From positions 88,807,581 to 88,871,580 of the forward strand of contig OZ010595.1 of assembly GCA_963932145.1 (NCBI GenBank): 64,000 nt of DNA, written 5' to 3'. Under the pieces are notes generated by a model, which was not told where the DNA came from, ran no database searches, and was given only the letters and a program-made list of their open reading frames with translations. This document shows positions 41,770-52,731 of the stretch, piece by piece (position 1 is the first letter of the stretch; each line of letters starts with the position of its first letter). The position numbers and the translations under genes are program-made. The DNA is from Acanthosepion lycidas (Eukaryota; Mollusca; Cephalopoda; Sepiida; Sepiidae).

Positions 41770-42295
41770 GAGGTATTGTAACTATTTACACTATTTACAT
41801 TGTTCTAATTCCACATGCCATGCCTTTGGATATCTTAATTTTTAGTTAATTCTTTAGGGTGTTTTTCTCTCCACTGAATGTGATAGTAAAGATCAACACA
41901 ACAGTCTGAACAATGTAAATATTTATCTGCTCCATTGTGAATTGGGATTGAACTCACATCTCTTTGGATCAGTCTTTTATCTACTGCACCATATATCCTT
42001 GGGGGACACTAGTAAATGAATTTGTGGGACTTATAAACCTAATGTCTCAGAAATCATTCCAACAAATATCAGCTGAAGATGGTTGGAGCTTACAACGGCT
42101 GAAACATCATGAACGTGACAGTTCAAATGAAGACAGTCTGAACAATGTAAATAATGTAAATAGTTACAATAACTCATCTCAAAAAGATAAACAGATCCTG
42201 AAGAAGGCCGGAGCATACACCAGTGAAAACATCGTGAATGTGACAGTAAAGATGAGGACAACAGCCTGAACAATGTAAATAGTGTAAGCAGTTTT
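41770..42295 (+). mobile_element. SINE-A tail cluster (three partial copies)
   Basis: 41775-41830 is a minus-orientation scrap (TTTACACTATTTACATTGTT, CCACATGCCATGCC). 42068-42165 (GCTGAAGATGGTTGGAGCTT, GACAGTCTGAACAATGTAAA) and 42195-42290 (CCTGAAGAAGGCCGGAGCAT, GAGGACAACAGCCTGAACAA) are two direct tails about 130 bp apart. None has a tRNA-like head. Confidence 0.65.
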
Positions 42296-42803
42296 CTGTT
42301 ATGCTGTGAATTGAAAATTCAGGAACAACAAAATTGTTCATGATTAAGACAGTGTGTGAATCTGTAAAAAGGATTGGAAATGGTTTCTCATACAAGAAAC
42401 ACCCCTTAATATTTTTGCTGATGTCTTAAGAGGACCCTCAAGAGTCATGTGACAGCTCATTAAAGAGGATAGCCAGTTTTAGTTCACATCCTGACTGAGG
42501 CAGATTTGATACCTATTTGTGGTTCAGCAAATGAGAAAATAACAGGAGTTTTAAATAAGCAGCATAAAACATATCCCAAGGATTGTATCTTGTCCCTTTT
42601 GGTAATGGGATAAATAAGACATTTTTATTTACACCCTAATATACTATTTAATTTAATTTTTTTTTTAATAGTGTTACAATTAATTTATCTGTGTGAGATA
42701 ATTCTGAGGAACATATATTTCATTTTTGAAGATCTTATTGGAGGTACAAGATTTAATCAGTGCTATAAAAAAACAGACATATTAAAAAAAAAAAAGAAAG
42801 AAA
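42296..42803. other. Anonymous DNA
   Basis: No recognised element. Ends in an A-rich run. Confidence 0.35.
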
Positions 42804-42815
42804 AAAGGAAATTGG

Positions 42816-43308
42816 TATGTTTTATGGCATATCAAACTCGATGGGTTATTTAATTCTGACAAAATTTTTTATTGCTGGTAATACTTTTTGCCAAAAATGG
42901 ATTGCTGCTAATATTTTTTTCTTCAAAAATTTATTGCTACTAATATTTTTTTCAAGAAATGTATAGCTGGTAATATTTTGTTTTTGTTTTTTTCAAACAT
43001 GTATTGCTGGTAATAATGTATTTCTGGTAATAATTTTTTTTTTTTTTTTACGAAAAGTATTTCTGGCATTAAAACCTCTTTTTACACTTTCATAGAGTTT
43101 TGACCCCAAGTTTGAGGGTTAACTATTTGCACATAGCTGGGACCCTAACAGGTGATACCACCCTGGGGTCAAGGTGGACCTGGGAACACCAGCAATTAAG
43201 AGATGGTTCCAAAATCCTCAAAACCTCCTGATCAGAGGCCTTGCTGTCGGACGTAGTTTATCGTCTAATCCAGGACGCAGGTGTAGTTTATCGTCATACC
43301 CAGAAAGC
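42816..43308 (+). mobile_element. Family R copy 9
   Basis: Flanked by AAAGGAAATTGG at 42804-42815 and 43309-43320 (12 of 12). It has five or six core units, TTTGCACATAGCTGGGACCC, GACCTGGGAACACCAGC, CTCCTGATCAGAGGCCTTGC and two TTTATCGTC end units like copy 5. The left duplication lies in an A-rich run. Confidence 0.87.
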
Positions 43309-43329
43309 AAAGGAAATTGGACAAAAAGA

Positions 43330-44380
43330 AAAATAGAGCTGCCATAAATAGCAACTTGAAAAAATATGCGAAGTACTTGATTTGGTTTTTGTTACTCTCT
43401 CTTATTAGAGCTCAATCGGGGAAAGTATAGTGTATAATGGCCAAAATGTAGCAGAAATGAGTCTAAAAATATACATACATTAATAGATTTATAGTGAACA
43501 AAACAAGATCGAGATTTAAAATTCAAATGCTAAGCACTGACTCATTGATTTTGTTAGAAATTAAAAAGTCTCAAATTTACAAACTCTGCTTAACACGCAT
43601 GCAAAAGCAAACCAAAACAAAACTCGTGAAATTTCACACCTCGATGCGAAATGTTTTTCGGCCAATAGAAAACTAGGAATCATTTAAAAACAAAAAATTC
43701 AAATCTTCAATTCTCAGAAACAAATTCTTTTACGGACCTTTTCGCGAGCTGACGCGAAGTTTGTTCATCGTCCAATGGAAATGCCCAAATCATATCCGGG
43801 AGTGAATTTCCAAATGACCGTTACAAGCCCCACAAACAAAATAAGAGAAGAGAACGTATTAACACGTCCCTTGACAAATGTCAAGCGATTGTTGTTATTA
43901 TCTCTACCTTTCTCCCTCACCTCTTTTATACTTGATAAACGAACGGAACATTTTAAGACTGAGCGATTACTTCAAAGACATTGCTAACCTTCGATAACGC
44001 TCATACATACATACATACATCCACACATACGTTCCTGTCTACGTACACATAAACTCATCCTTGCAAGGAGTACTACGAACATTTTGACGATCTTGTATCA
44101 AGCAAAATATATTAATTTTATTTGTAAAGACCTTAATTGATTTATATGTATATAAATTTGTTGTTTCACTTTACAATTTGATTTTCTTGTTTTATACCCC
44201 TCTTATGGTGGGCTAACTAACAAGGCCAAATCAAACTAATCTGTTTCAACACTCATACACTTCGCTATAACTGATAACCCACTATAGATTAACACATTGT
44301 TTACTTATGCTGTATACAATATGAATTAGAATGTTTATTGCTCATGTGTTGGGCATGAAGTACCAGTTTTCAACATAAAG
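43330..44380. other. Anonymous DNA with a CpG-bearing, CCAAT-containing stretch
   Basis: 43630-43800 contains TTCGCGAGCTGACGCGAAGT (an inverted TTCGCG/CGCGAA), CGGCCAATAG and GTCCAATGG. (CATA)n sits at 44006-44022. It may be a repeat related to 22.9 and 46.2 kb. No gene found. Confidence 0.3.
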
Positions 44381-44389
44381 AAAAAATAA

Positions 44390-44670
44390 AGGAGTTGACC
44401 ATAGTCAGGATCTTTAAGTCAATGTGAACGATCCTTTTCTTAGCGACATAGTATGTGCTTCACCAGTTTTGAATTCAGAGTTTTCCTTCTCATAAACCAG
44501 TTGCAACCTAAGCCTATAGAACCATGGCTATCCTGCTATTTACCCATAGCTGGGTGGAGGGAAAGAGATGGATTCATATCTTACCCAAGGTTATTAGCAT
44601 GTAAATGTGTGTAATGAACTCGACTAGAATTTGAGCTTGAGCTGCAACCCGTTACTCTAGCGTGCCTCCT
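44390..44670 (-). mobile_element. SINE-B, near full length
   Basis: From the body end (TTAGCGACATAGTATGTGCT, TTTTCCTTCTCATAAACCAG) to GAGATGGATTCATATCTTAC and the head region (CGACTAGAATTTGAGCTTGA, CCGTTACTCTAGCGTGC) in minus orientation. It lacks the tandem duplication of the 55.4 kb copy. Confidence 0.75.
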
Positions 44671-45505
44671 ACATGACTTTCCTTGTATTTATCAGAAAAT
44701 CACGATCTAGATCTCTATTCCGATATTTTGGGTGGGGTTACTGAATCCACTTTTGACAGTGAAAATCATCTAAAAAGTGTATGTTTTAAATGCAAAATTT
44801 AAGCTTTTTTTTCAAGAATCTTAACTATTCACTGCAGACCAATGTTCCTATGTTTAATCAGAAAAAGTGAAAGTTTTGTTTTAATCTTCCTCTTAAGTAA
44901 AATAACATTAATACAGTTCCATAATAGAGTTGAAAATCATTCAAGGGGCTCAAAACCCTAAATGTCCACTTCGCTCTATTGAGCAAAGCTACTGTGATGT
45001 AAAGGTATGCATTGAAGTATACATGTGTGGGTAACGAACTCCTTTGTTATGAGTATGTATGCATACATTTGTAAGATTATAAATATGTAGGAATGTGTAT
45101 AAAAAAATTATTTGTCCTATAAATATATCTGAGAATGCATGAATGTTAGTAAGAGAATATAGAGAGGGAGAAATGTATTTACTCAGGTTACATTTGCCAA
45201 AAGACATGAAAAAGTCTGATACAGTAGTTTGTTTAGTCAACAGTCTTACTGGAATCGATGCCCCTGTGCTGTGAATTCTCGCGTCTTGTCAGATTTTCAA
45301 TGGCTAAAGGAACTGTTTCTGATTTAATTTATGTGTTCCAGGTGGATCAGAACACAATCTTTCATTTTCACTGAGAATAAATGTTTAGTTGAATTTATAA
45401 TAAAAAAATAAAAGACAAAGAAAATTTGCTACAATTTTAACTATTTTAAAAGCGAAATTACACTTGTTTTTCATTATTTTGTGGAGTCATCAGTGCCCAG
45501 ATGGA
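44671..45505. other. Anonymous AT-rich DNA
   Basis: No recognised gene or repeat. Confidence 0.4.
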
Positions 45506-45509
45506 TGAC

Positions 45510-45715
45510 TACTTGAGAAATACCAAGTTCTGTAAGCTTGGTTGTTTGGATGGTGTAATGGATAATGGCTTGGAATTGGGAATTGGAGAGCAAAGTTACA
45601 ATTCCAATTACAAATTTTTATATTCGCTTATGCACAAATATCGTTGGGAAAAGTATGATTTCATCTCTTCTCTCCCCCTGCTATGGGTTAATTTGTACAA
45701 CTTGTATCAGTAATA
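45510..45715 (+). mobile_element. SINE-B, plus orientation
   Basis: GGATGGTGTAATGGATAATG (A box region), GTTACAATTCCAATTAC (diverged B box), then TCGTTGGGAAAAGTATGATT and CATCTCTTCTCTCCCCCTGC, the body of SINE-B. Confidence 0.65.
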
Positions 45716-45845
45716 TCACGCAAAATATTCTTAAAATCTAAAAATAAATTATGTCGTTAGTCTGCGAAAGATTAATAAGCTGTCAAAAACAAATCAATCA
45801 ATCAAAACCTTTGTGCAAACCTACTTATGCACGAACATATACATA

Positions 45846-45946
45846 TTAGGTTGGTGCAAAAACAATGACGTAATAATGTCGTTTTTTTACGTTAAAAATA
45901 CGTCAAAAAACGACATTATTACGTCATTGTTTTTGCACCAACCTAA
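45846..45946. mobile_element. MADE1-like mariner MITE, 101 bp
   Basis: TTAGGTTGGTGCAAAAACAA and its exact reverse complement at the right end, with TA at both sides. The arms pair through TGACGTAATAATGTCGTTTT to a small loop. The C in AAACAA is matched by G in the other arm, so the palindrome has a compensated change relative to the 9.2 kb copies. Confidence 0.9.
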
Positions 45947-46018
45947 TACAAACACAAAATCACATGTACAATGCCAAACGATCATTGGCTAATAAATCAC
46001 TAATACATTTTCTACACG

Positions 46019-46136
46019 CAATCGCAGTAATGCGACAAGCAATTACAAGCAATCGCAGTAATGCGACAAGCAATTACAAGCAATCGCAGTAATGCGACAA
46101 GCAATTACAAGCAATCGCAGTAATGCGACAATTTTG
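46019..46136. repeat. 31-bp tandem repeat, about 3.8 copies
   Basis: The unit ATCGCAGTAATGCGACAAGC plus AATTACAAGCA begins at 46021, 46052, 46083 and 46114 with identical sequence, the last partial. Each unit contains the small inverted repeat TCGCAGTAATGCGA. Confidence 0.9.
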
Positions 46137-47650
46137 GAATCGCTTTATTTTTTAAGTAGTGAAATTTGTGCACTTTTGGGAGAAGTGTCTCACAGAAGCT
46201 TCCTTAATGCCAACAAATCAGATCGTTTGCACGTGAAGAATAATTTTTCCCGCGCAATGAATCGGAGCCTATAGTCGCTTATTTAAGCCAAGATTTTTCT
46301 CATCTCAATTAGTGAAACCTCAACTGATAAACGAATCTACGACAGTTGGAACTCCAGTTCTAACCATGTGCCAACCTTCTCACTCACACGCTGATGATAA
46401 ATTGTACACCTTCACTAAAAACTTAACACAACACTCTTCAACAATAATATCACAAGAACAATTATATCATGAAACACTCATGAACATTTATCCAGTGAAC
46501 TTTAAACCAAATAATTATCTCTCACTGAACTCTTAAATTGTAGTCAAAGAGAGGCAACTCTTGATTAATTCAACCTTTCTTACATAAATGCATGTGAGTG
46601 AGTCCTGTTTTCTTATCAAAGTTAAATTAATGTGGCTGAAGTCTACCACACCTTCATATTCAATCTAAGCTTTGATTTATTCACTACAATACTTTTTACT
46701 TAGTTGAAATTATCAGACAGTGTTTGTTAGTGGTGCAAGAATTCATGTCAATATTTAAGGTGGAATAGTGTATTTATAATCAAATATTTATAATCAAATA
46801 TTACTTGGGATCACAGGTGTTAAGTATGAGGCACTTTTTACAATAAATAGGGTCATATTTTGATGAATTCATTCAATAAAAGAATGATAGATTAAAAACC
46901 CTACATAGAATTATATTTGTTGGAAACCGTTTTTAAATATAGCTCTACCTTAGTAGAAATCAATTTATACATGAATATATTTGATTGCACAAAAACATCA
47001 AAGATTTAAATTGTGTTATCCAAAAATATATTTTGATAAACTAGTTGAATATTGATAAAAAGTTGAAGTTCTTTGTTGTGCAATAATGAAGTATGAAGAA
47101 TTTCTGGGAGGTTGATGGGGGTGGAAATTTGAACTTGTATAAGAAATCTAAGCTGCTTGAGTGCGCATTGTCTGGCTTTGAGAAACCAAAAGCTACATAG
47201 GCTCTTAGTTTTTAAATTTCGAAAATATTTTTGATACATTTTGCTTTGTGCAAAAACAGCTACCATTTTTTTTCAACCAATCACTAAAAGGGTTTCCCCC
47301 TAAATTCCAAGAATTTTATTTGGAGCCCATCTGTAGGTTATTTAAGGGGTGGCCTTGGATTTGATTTTCGACGTTGACAAACATCTGGTGCAGGAATCCA
47401 AGTCCCCGCCCTGCCCCGTCCAGAAAGAAAACAATGCAGAAGAATTTTGACAACCACTAAACAAGAATTGACAGGTACAACAAGGTTGTTCCCATATCAA
47501 GAAAATGTCTTCAGCTGGTGTGATTGTTCTGTTCTTCACTGTGACCACGAAAATTGCTTCAAAAAATTGTACCACATTATTCTTTTTAAACTATTCAGGG
47601 CAGCATTTGTCACTTTCATGTAGTTTTCTTTTCACAGGACCTTATGCAGC
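46137..47650. other. Anonymous DNA, possible LTR-like part
   Basis: 46230-46290 (AATTTTTCCCGCGCAATGAA, TCGGAGCCTATAGTCGC) resembles 22985-23010 and may belong to a dispersed repeat. 46560-47650 shows no recognised element. Confidence 0.35.
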
Positions 47651-47654
47651 ATTA

Positions 47655-47880
47655 TAATTTTTGTATTATTTACATTATTCAAACTGTTACCCTCATCTTG
47701 ATTGTCATATTCACAACGTTTCGGTCATTGCATGCTCTGGCCTTCTTCGGGTGATTGAAGAAGGCTGGAGCACACAACGGATGAAACATTGTGAATATGG
47801 CAATCAAGATGAAGATACCAGTCCAAATAATGTAAATAATGCAAGTAATCATAATACCTTATCTCAGAGATATAGGCAGA
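47655..47880. mobile_element. Head-to-head SINE-A tails
   Basis: 47663-47750 is a minus tail (ACAACGTTTCGGTCATTGCA, GGCCTTCTTCGGGTGATTG) directly followed by a plus tail from 47753 (TTGAAGAAGGCTGGAGCACA, GATGAAACATTGTGAATATG, AATAATGTAAATAATGCAAG). Together they make an imperfect ~200-bp palindrome. Confidence 0.75.
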
Positions 47881-48610
47881 TATATATTTTTTATTGCAAA
47901 AGGGCATAAAAATGTCCTATACTTGTAAAGAAAACTATTCAAATCCTCCACAAAGAAAAAGGACAGGGAAAGAAGAAAGCAGACAGCAGGCAAATACAAG
48001 ATTTTATAATCAAGGTGATATTTACAATTTTTTTTTAAGTTCAGTTTCTCATAGAAACATTTTTTCATATATCAGGGCATAATCTACACAAAGGAACAGG
48101 GCTGGTGATAGGGCTTCGTCACCCCTCGAAACTTTGATATAGGGTCCCTGTCTATAATAGTCGATTTCAAAGTCTCCCAACCTGGAGGCCATAAACCCTT
48201 GAAGAAAAATTAGGTGGGGGGAGGGTAGCACCTTTTTTTTTTTTTTTTGAATTACCAAAAATCAGGGAATTAAGCAATTTAAATTAAAATTTCAGTACAT
48301 ATTCATTATTTACTTTTATAATGAACAGGGGGATTTATATATATAAAAAAAAAAAATCTGAGAAAATGTTAGTTTTTTGTAATAAACACCAAAATTTTTA
48401 TGACTAAATTTTATTCGTAAAAAAATGTTTGAGTTGCAAATTTTTACATTTCTATAAAGATTAATTGTCGACGCATTTCTGATAAAAAATAAAATAAAAT
48501 AAAAAAAACTTTCCCAACAAACAAAATGCAGTGATTTGTCTTCATGTGATTCCCAGATAATTTTTAATTTTCCACAAATGCGGTTGGGATTGTCTTAAAA
48601 AATTGTTTTA
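47881..48610. other. Anonymous AT-rich DNA
   Basis: No recognised element. Confidence 0.4.
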
Positions 48611-48614
48611 AAAA

Positions 48615-49060
48615 TTAAAGCATTGGTTCGTGAATTTGGTAAAACGGTAATTGTGAGTTCAATTCTTGGCCAAGCTGTGTGTACTTGGACTCTATGGAAT
48701 AATTGGACTGGGTGTCCCCTACTTTCGGCTTTGTGCCACATCAAAGCTACGTGTGGAAAATCATCTGATTGTCAAAAGAGACGTAAACGGGACAATGACT
48801 TAGTAGATTAAAGAGTTGGTTATTGAATTTGATGACAGTGATTGTGGATTCAATCCGTGGGTCGGGCACTGTGTCGGGTATAGTCAGATTGTACATTATA
48901 TAGAGCAACAAAATAAGCGAAACATTGTGCTGTTAAAGTCTTGAAGCAAAATGATCCTTCTTCGTTTGTTTGTGATAAAACGATTGGTGACATAATGGTT
49001 GTGAGTTCAATTTCTGGGCCGGGCTGTGTGAATTGCACTCAGTGGAAACAGAACGGGCAA
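48615..49060 (+). mobile_element. Three tandem tRNA-like SINE heads (diverged)
   Basis: TGAGTTCAATTCTTGGCC (about 48654), GTGGATTCAATCCGTGGG (about 48843) and GTGAGTTCAATTTCTGGGCC (about 49000) are B-box-like. Each is preceded by an A-box-like region (TTGGTTCGTGAATTTGGTAA; AGTTGGTTATTGAATTTGAT; CGATTGGTGACATAATGGTT) and followed by GGC-TGTGTGAA/GCACTGTGT-like sequence. They look like three copies of one tRNA-derived SINE about 165 bp apart. Confidence 0.5.
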
Positions 49061-49116
49061 TAATTGAACATTACTAAAAATAAGAACTGAACGAGATGTG
49101 CTGACAGAGGCATTGG

Positions 49117-49481
49117 TTTGATTCGTTTTGTTTTACCTCAATGGGTTATTTAATGCCGACAAGATTTTTATTGCTGGTAATATTTTTTCTTCTTAAATGT
49201 ATAGCAGGTAATAGTTTTTCTTCAAAAATTTATTGTTGGTAATTTTTTTTTTTTTTTACAAAGTAAATCTGGTATTAAAACCTATTAACCTATTTCTACA
49301 CTTTTGACCCCAGTTTGAGGGTTAATGATTTACCCATAGCTGGGATTTCTGATAGGTGCTACCACCCCGGGTCAGGCTGGACCTGGGAACACCAGCAATT
49401 AAAAGGTGGTTCCACTCTCCTAAAAAACCTCCTGATCAGAGGCCTTGCTGCCAGATGTAGTTTATCGTCTTACCCAGGATA
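49117..49481 (+). mobile_element. Family R copy 10
   Basis: Flanked by GACAGAGGCATTGG at 49103-49116 and GACAGAAGCACTGG at 49482-49495 (12 of 14). Contains the 5' motif, three core units, TTTACCCATAGCTGGGATTT, GACCTGGGAACACCAGC and one TTTATCGTCTTACCCAGGA end unit. Confidence 0.82.
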
Positions 49482-49499
49482 GACAGAAGCACTGGAATG

Positions 49500-51655
49500 A
49501 GAAACCAAGAGAGAAGTGAAAGGTTGTGGAGAGTTATGATAATTTATGTCATAAAGTAACATGACACATAGAAGAAGAATGAAATATCTATTGTAAAAAA
49601 AAGTGGTACAGTTGCAGAGTTAATCAGAGCAAGAAGGTGGTTAGTTATGTATTTAAAATTTACAAAAAAACCTTGGCCCGCACACAAACAATGAGAGAAT
49701 GCCTCCTCTAAAATGTAATGGTTCACAGATTAGACATTTTTGCATAGTACTGCTAACATAGGATGCTCTATTATTATTGCCTTGTGCCATACTAAATGAA
49801 GTCATGAGTTCACAAAGAGAACAATGTAAAATGAAATTAAGGATCTAAACAAGCAAAAGGCTTATGGGAAATAGACCGTTCCTCATCACCGTTTGTCAAG
49901 GGAGTAGTAGCAACTATTTTAAGGGGATAGGAACGGATTTAAAATACCCACAGGTTTTATATGCAAAATTGAGGTACCTACGAAGCTATTGTTTGTTCAG
50001 ATGCTGTAGTCACCTAGTACTAGTCTAAATCTTGTAATATTAAATTTACATAGTAGGGGTGGGTTTTTTTATGTCACCTATCACACTCACTCACTCACTC
50101 AAGTCTCACACACTCCCTTGTGGAACATGGGGTTCATAGACTCAAGCATGCTGTGTGTCGCTGCTGTGAACTCTGTAGCAAGCTTGTAGCGATAGCAAAC
50201 AATTTTTTTAAATCTGTATAAAAATTAAGATTTTGTAAAATAAATAAATTAAACGGATTTAAATTAGTCAGCATATTATTAGAACAGTCTATGCATTAAT
50301 CAGTTTTGGGGGAAAAAATAGTCTTTTAAATGAAAATCTATATAAATAAAGTGCAGTGTACGTGTGTCCGTCTGTCTTTCAATCTCGATGAATCATAAAC
50401 AACCTGAAATAATAGATAGTTGCTACTGTAATTATACGCGAATAAAAAAAATTTAAATAACTCATTTAAATAGGAATCACTCACTATAAAGGGGCATACC
50501 GTGACGAAAGGAAGCCCCAAACTTAATAAGAAATAATAAACATTATCGTCTAAATGTTTATGCGATTATTAATAGAAAAGAACAAGGTATTTTTTGGTTA
50601 TTTTTTTAAGATTATTTACACCTTTCTAACACATTCGAAATTTTCTTTAATTTTTTTTTTTTTATGCGTCGACAGTGTAACAACTGGTAATGGAAAATTT
50701 TCCCATCTGTTTTCCTGTAAAATAACACATTAAACTGGGAAGTCTTGCAAAAATCAAATAATTGTCAAATTTTAATGAAACTTTCAGGACTTTTTTGAAA
50801 TTATTTTTCGAAAATCTTGGTAAAATTTTTTTTACATCTTTTAACCCCAATTTAGTTAATTTCATGAAATTTTCTAGAAATTAAATTTCGTACTCCAAAA
50901 TTTTTATTAGTGAAAAGCAGGACTCATTGGAAAATGTAAATCAGTTTTGTTTTTTGTTTTTTAACTTTTACCAAATATCCTAAAATCTGCTCCAAATCGT
51001 AAAATAAAAACTACAATAAAACTAACTAATTATGTAATTAGATAAGCTTTTAATATCAAAGACATTATAGTCTGAAGAAAAAAAAATTGGATGAATAATG
51101 AATTTTTACAAGAATTGTTTTCTTTTTTTAAATTATAATAATTTATAAAATTTTAACGTTTTAAAAATTCTTCCAAATGTAGTCATCAAGTGAAGACTAT
51201 ATTTACCAAGCAAAAATTGAAAAGCTTAATACAAAAGCTTTTTTATGTATATAAACGTGCCGATTTTGAAAATATGTGTGACCATACAAGACATAAAAGA
51301 ATAAGATCGATCATGATAGTAAATTTAAAGTGAACATCCCTAAAATTAAATTAAAGAGAATATTTCCAACATTTTTAAGATTACTGAGTACTTAGAAATT
51401 ATATATATAAAGTGTTCAGTTTCTTAAATTATGTTTTAACAGATAAGGTCTCCGTAGAACAATAATAAAAGTGTCAGCACCTCGTAAATCACTCGTCTTA
51501 TGATTTGCGGGGTCTTGGGAAGAACTTAATCGCGCTACTGTTTGTTTTAAAGAAAAACATTTCTCTGTTATTTTCATCTTAAAATGAATAATATTTGCTT
51601 CAAATCAGGTTAATTATGCTTTAAATCAGCTAATATTCTTCAAATAAAGTTTTAA
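49500..51655. other. Anonymous AT-rich DNA
   Basis: No recognised gene. A (CACT)n run lies at 50085-50100. GTGTGTCCGTCTGTCTTTCA at about 50360 looks like a common invertebrate repeat boundary, but I cannot identify it. AATTTTAATGAAACTTTCAG (about 50766) recurs inverted near 52480. Confidence 0.35.
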
Positions 51656-51658
51656 AAA

Positions 51659-51750
51659 AGTATATTTTATTTTTGGAAGATTTTTAATAACGAAAAATTT
51701 GTTGCGATGACAGATGTCTAAAAAAAGGGGGCGCTAATCAGCTATTTTTA
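51659..51750 (+). repeat. Direct duplication, left copy
   Basis: GTATATTTTATTTTTGGAAG ... GCGATGACAGATGTCTAAAA and GGGGGCGCTAATCAGC match 52602-52725. Confidence 0.75.
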
Positions 51751-52600
51751 TCCAAACATAATGAATCGCACAATTTTCTGAGGCTGGGTTCTTGCTATCA
51801 GGGGAAACACCTTTTATAAGGCGTGAAATCATGTCAAGCACGTCCATCCATATATATGGAAAAAACGTTTTTATGCAGATTCAAAAACAGTGTAAATTTT
51901 TTTTGAATACACGTGTACCGCAGATTGTATTAAGCTTTCAAATTTATGATTTGTAAAGATAGATCTATTTAATGATTATTTAATGATAGCATTCCCTAAT
52001 GGGCAAGGAATGAAACTTAATTTTAAAATATTTCATACTTTATCAAATTTTTTATTTAAAATTGTAAAAAAAAAAAGTAAAGTAAAGAAAAGAAAAGAAA
52101 AAAAAACAATTCTTTTAAAAATCCATTTTTCATCAAAAAATATTTCGGCTTCATACAATAGTGTCCTTAACATATATTATTCATAAAAGCTATTAAAAGC
52201 CTTTTTAATTAAATAGTGTCTTTGTTTTATTGTTTTTTTTTTTGGGGGGGGGTACAATTCAGAGCTGAATTTTGGGTAATTGTGTATTTTGATTTAAAAA
52301 AATTGATTTATATTTTTCAAAGTCTCCTGCTTTTAATTAATATAATCAATAAACAGGCAAGTGTCGAATTTCTAAAGTTTTCATATAAGTAAGGGAGGGC
52401 AACAGATGTAACAAATTTTTTAATATGACTTTTTTAAAAGAAACATGTCTAAAATAACTTAATTCATTCATGAATAAGTTCTGAAAGTTTCATTAAAATC
52501 CGAGAATTTTGATTTTTGCAAGAATTTCCAAAACGATGTTTTTCACCTGGGAAAAAAAACAAAAAAAAAACACTATGGTAAATATTATGTGGACCGCTGA
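51751..52600. other. Anonymous DNA between duplicated segments
   Basis: No gene. A G-run of 9 at 52243-52251. 52485-52505 (AAGTTTCATTAAAATC) is the inverse of about 50763-50785. Confidence 0.35.
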
Positions 52601-52601
52601 A

Positions 52602-52664
52602 AGTATATTTTATTTTTGGAAGATTTTTTTTTTTTTAATAAAAAATTAATCGCGATGACAAATG

Positions 52665-52699
<35 letters not shown>

Positions 52700-52725
52700 G
52701 TTGCTAATTAGCTTTTTTTTTTTTT
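52602..52725 (+). repeat. Direct duplication, right copy with expanded poly-A/T
   Basis: GTATATTTTATTTTTGGAAG, GCGATGACAAATGTCTAAAA, then a poly-A expansion and GGGGTTGCTAATTAGC. It lies about 943 bp after the left copy and abuts the polypurine satellite. Confidence 0.75.
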
Positions 52726-52731
52726 TTTTTT

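Noticed and set aside
46019-46136. Regular repeats reminiscent of a CRISPR array
   Set aside because: Units are contiguous with no unique spacers and the genome is metazoan.
50338-50400. GTGTGTCCGTCTGTCTTTC segment as a possible transposon end
   Set aside because: Single occurrence in the window and no second end visible, so no element could be defined.
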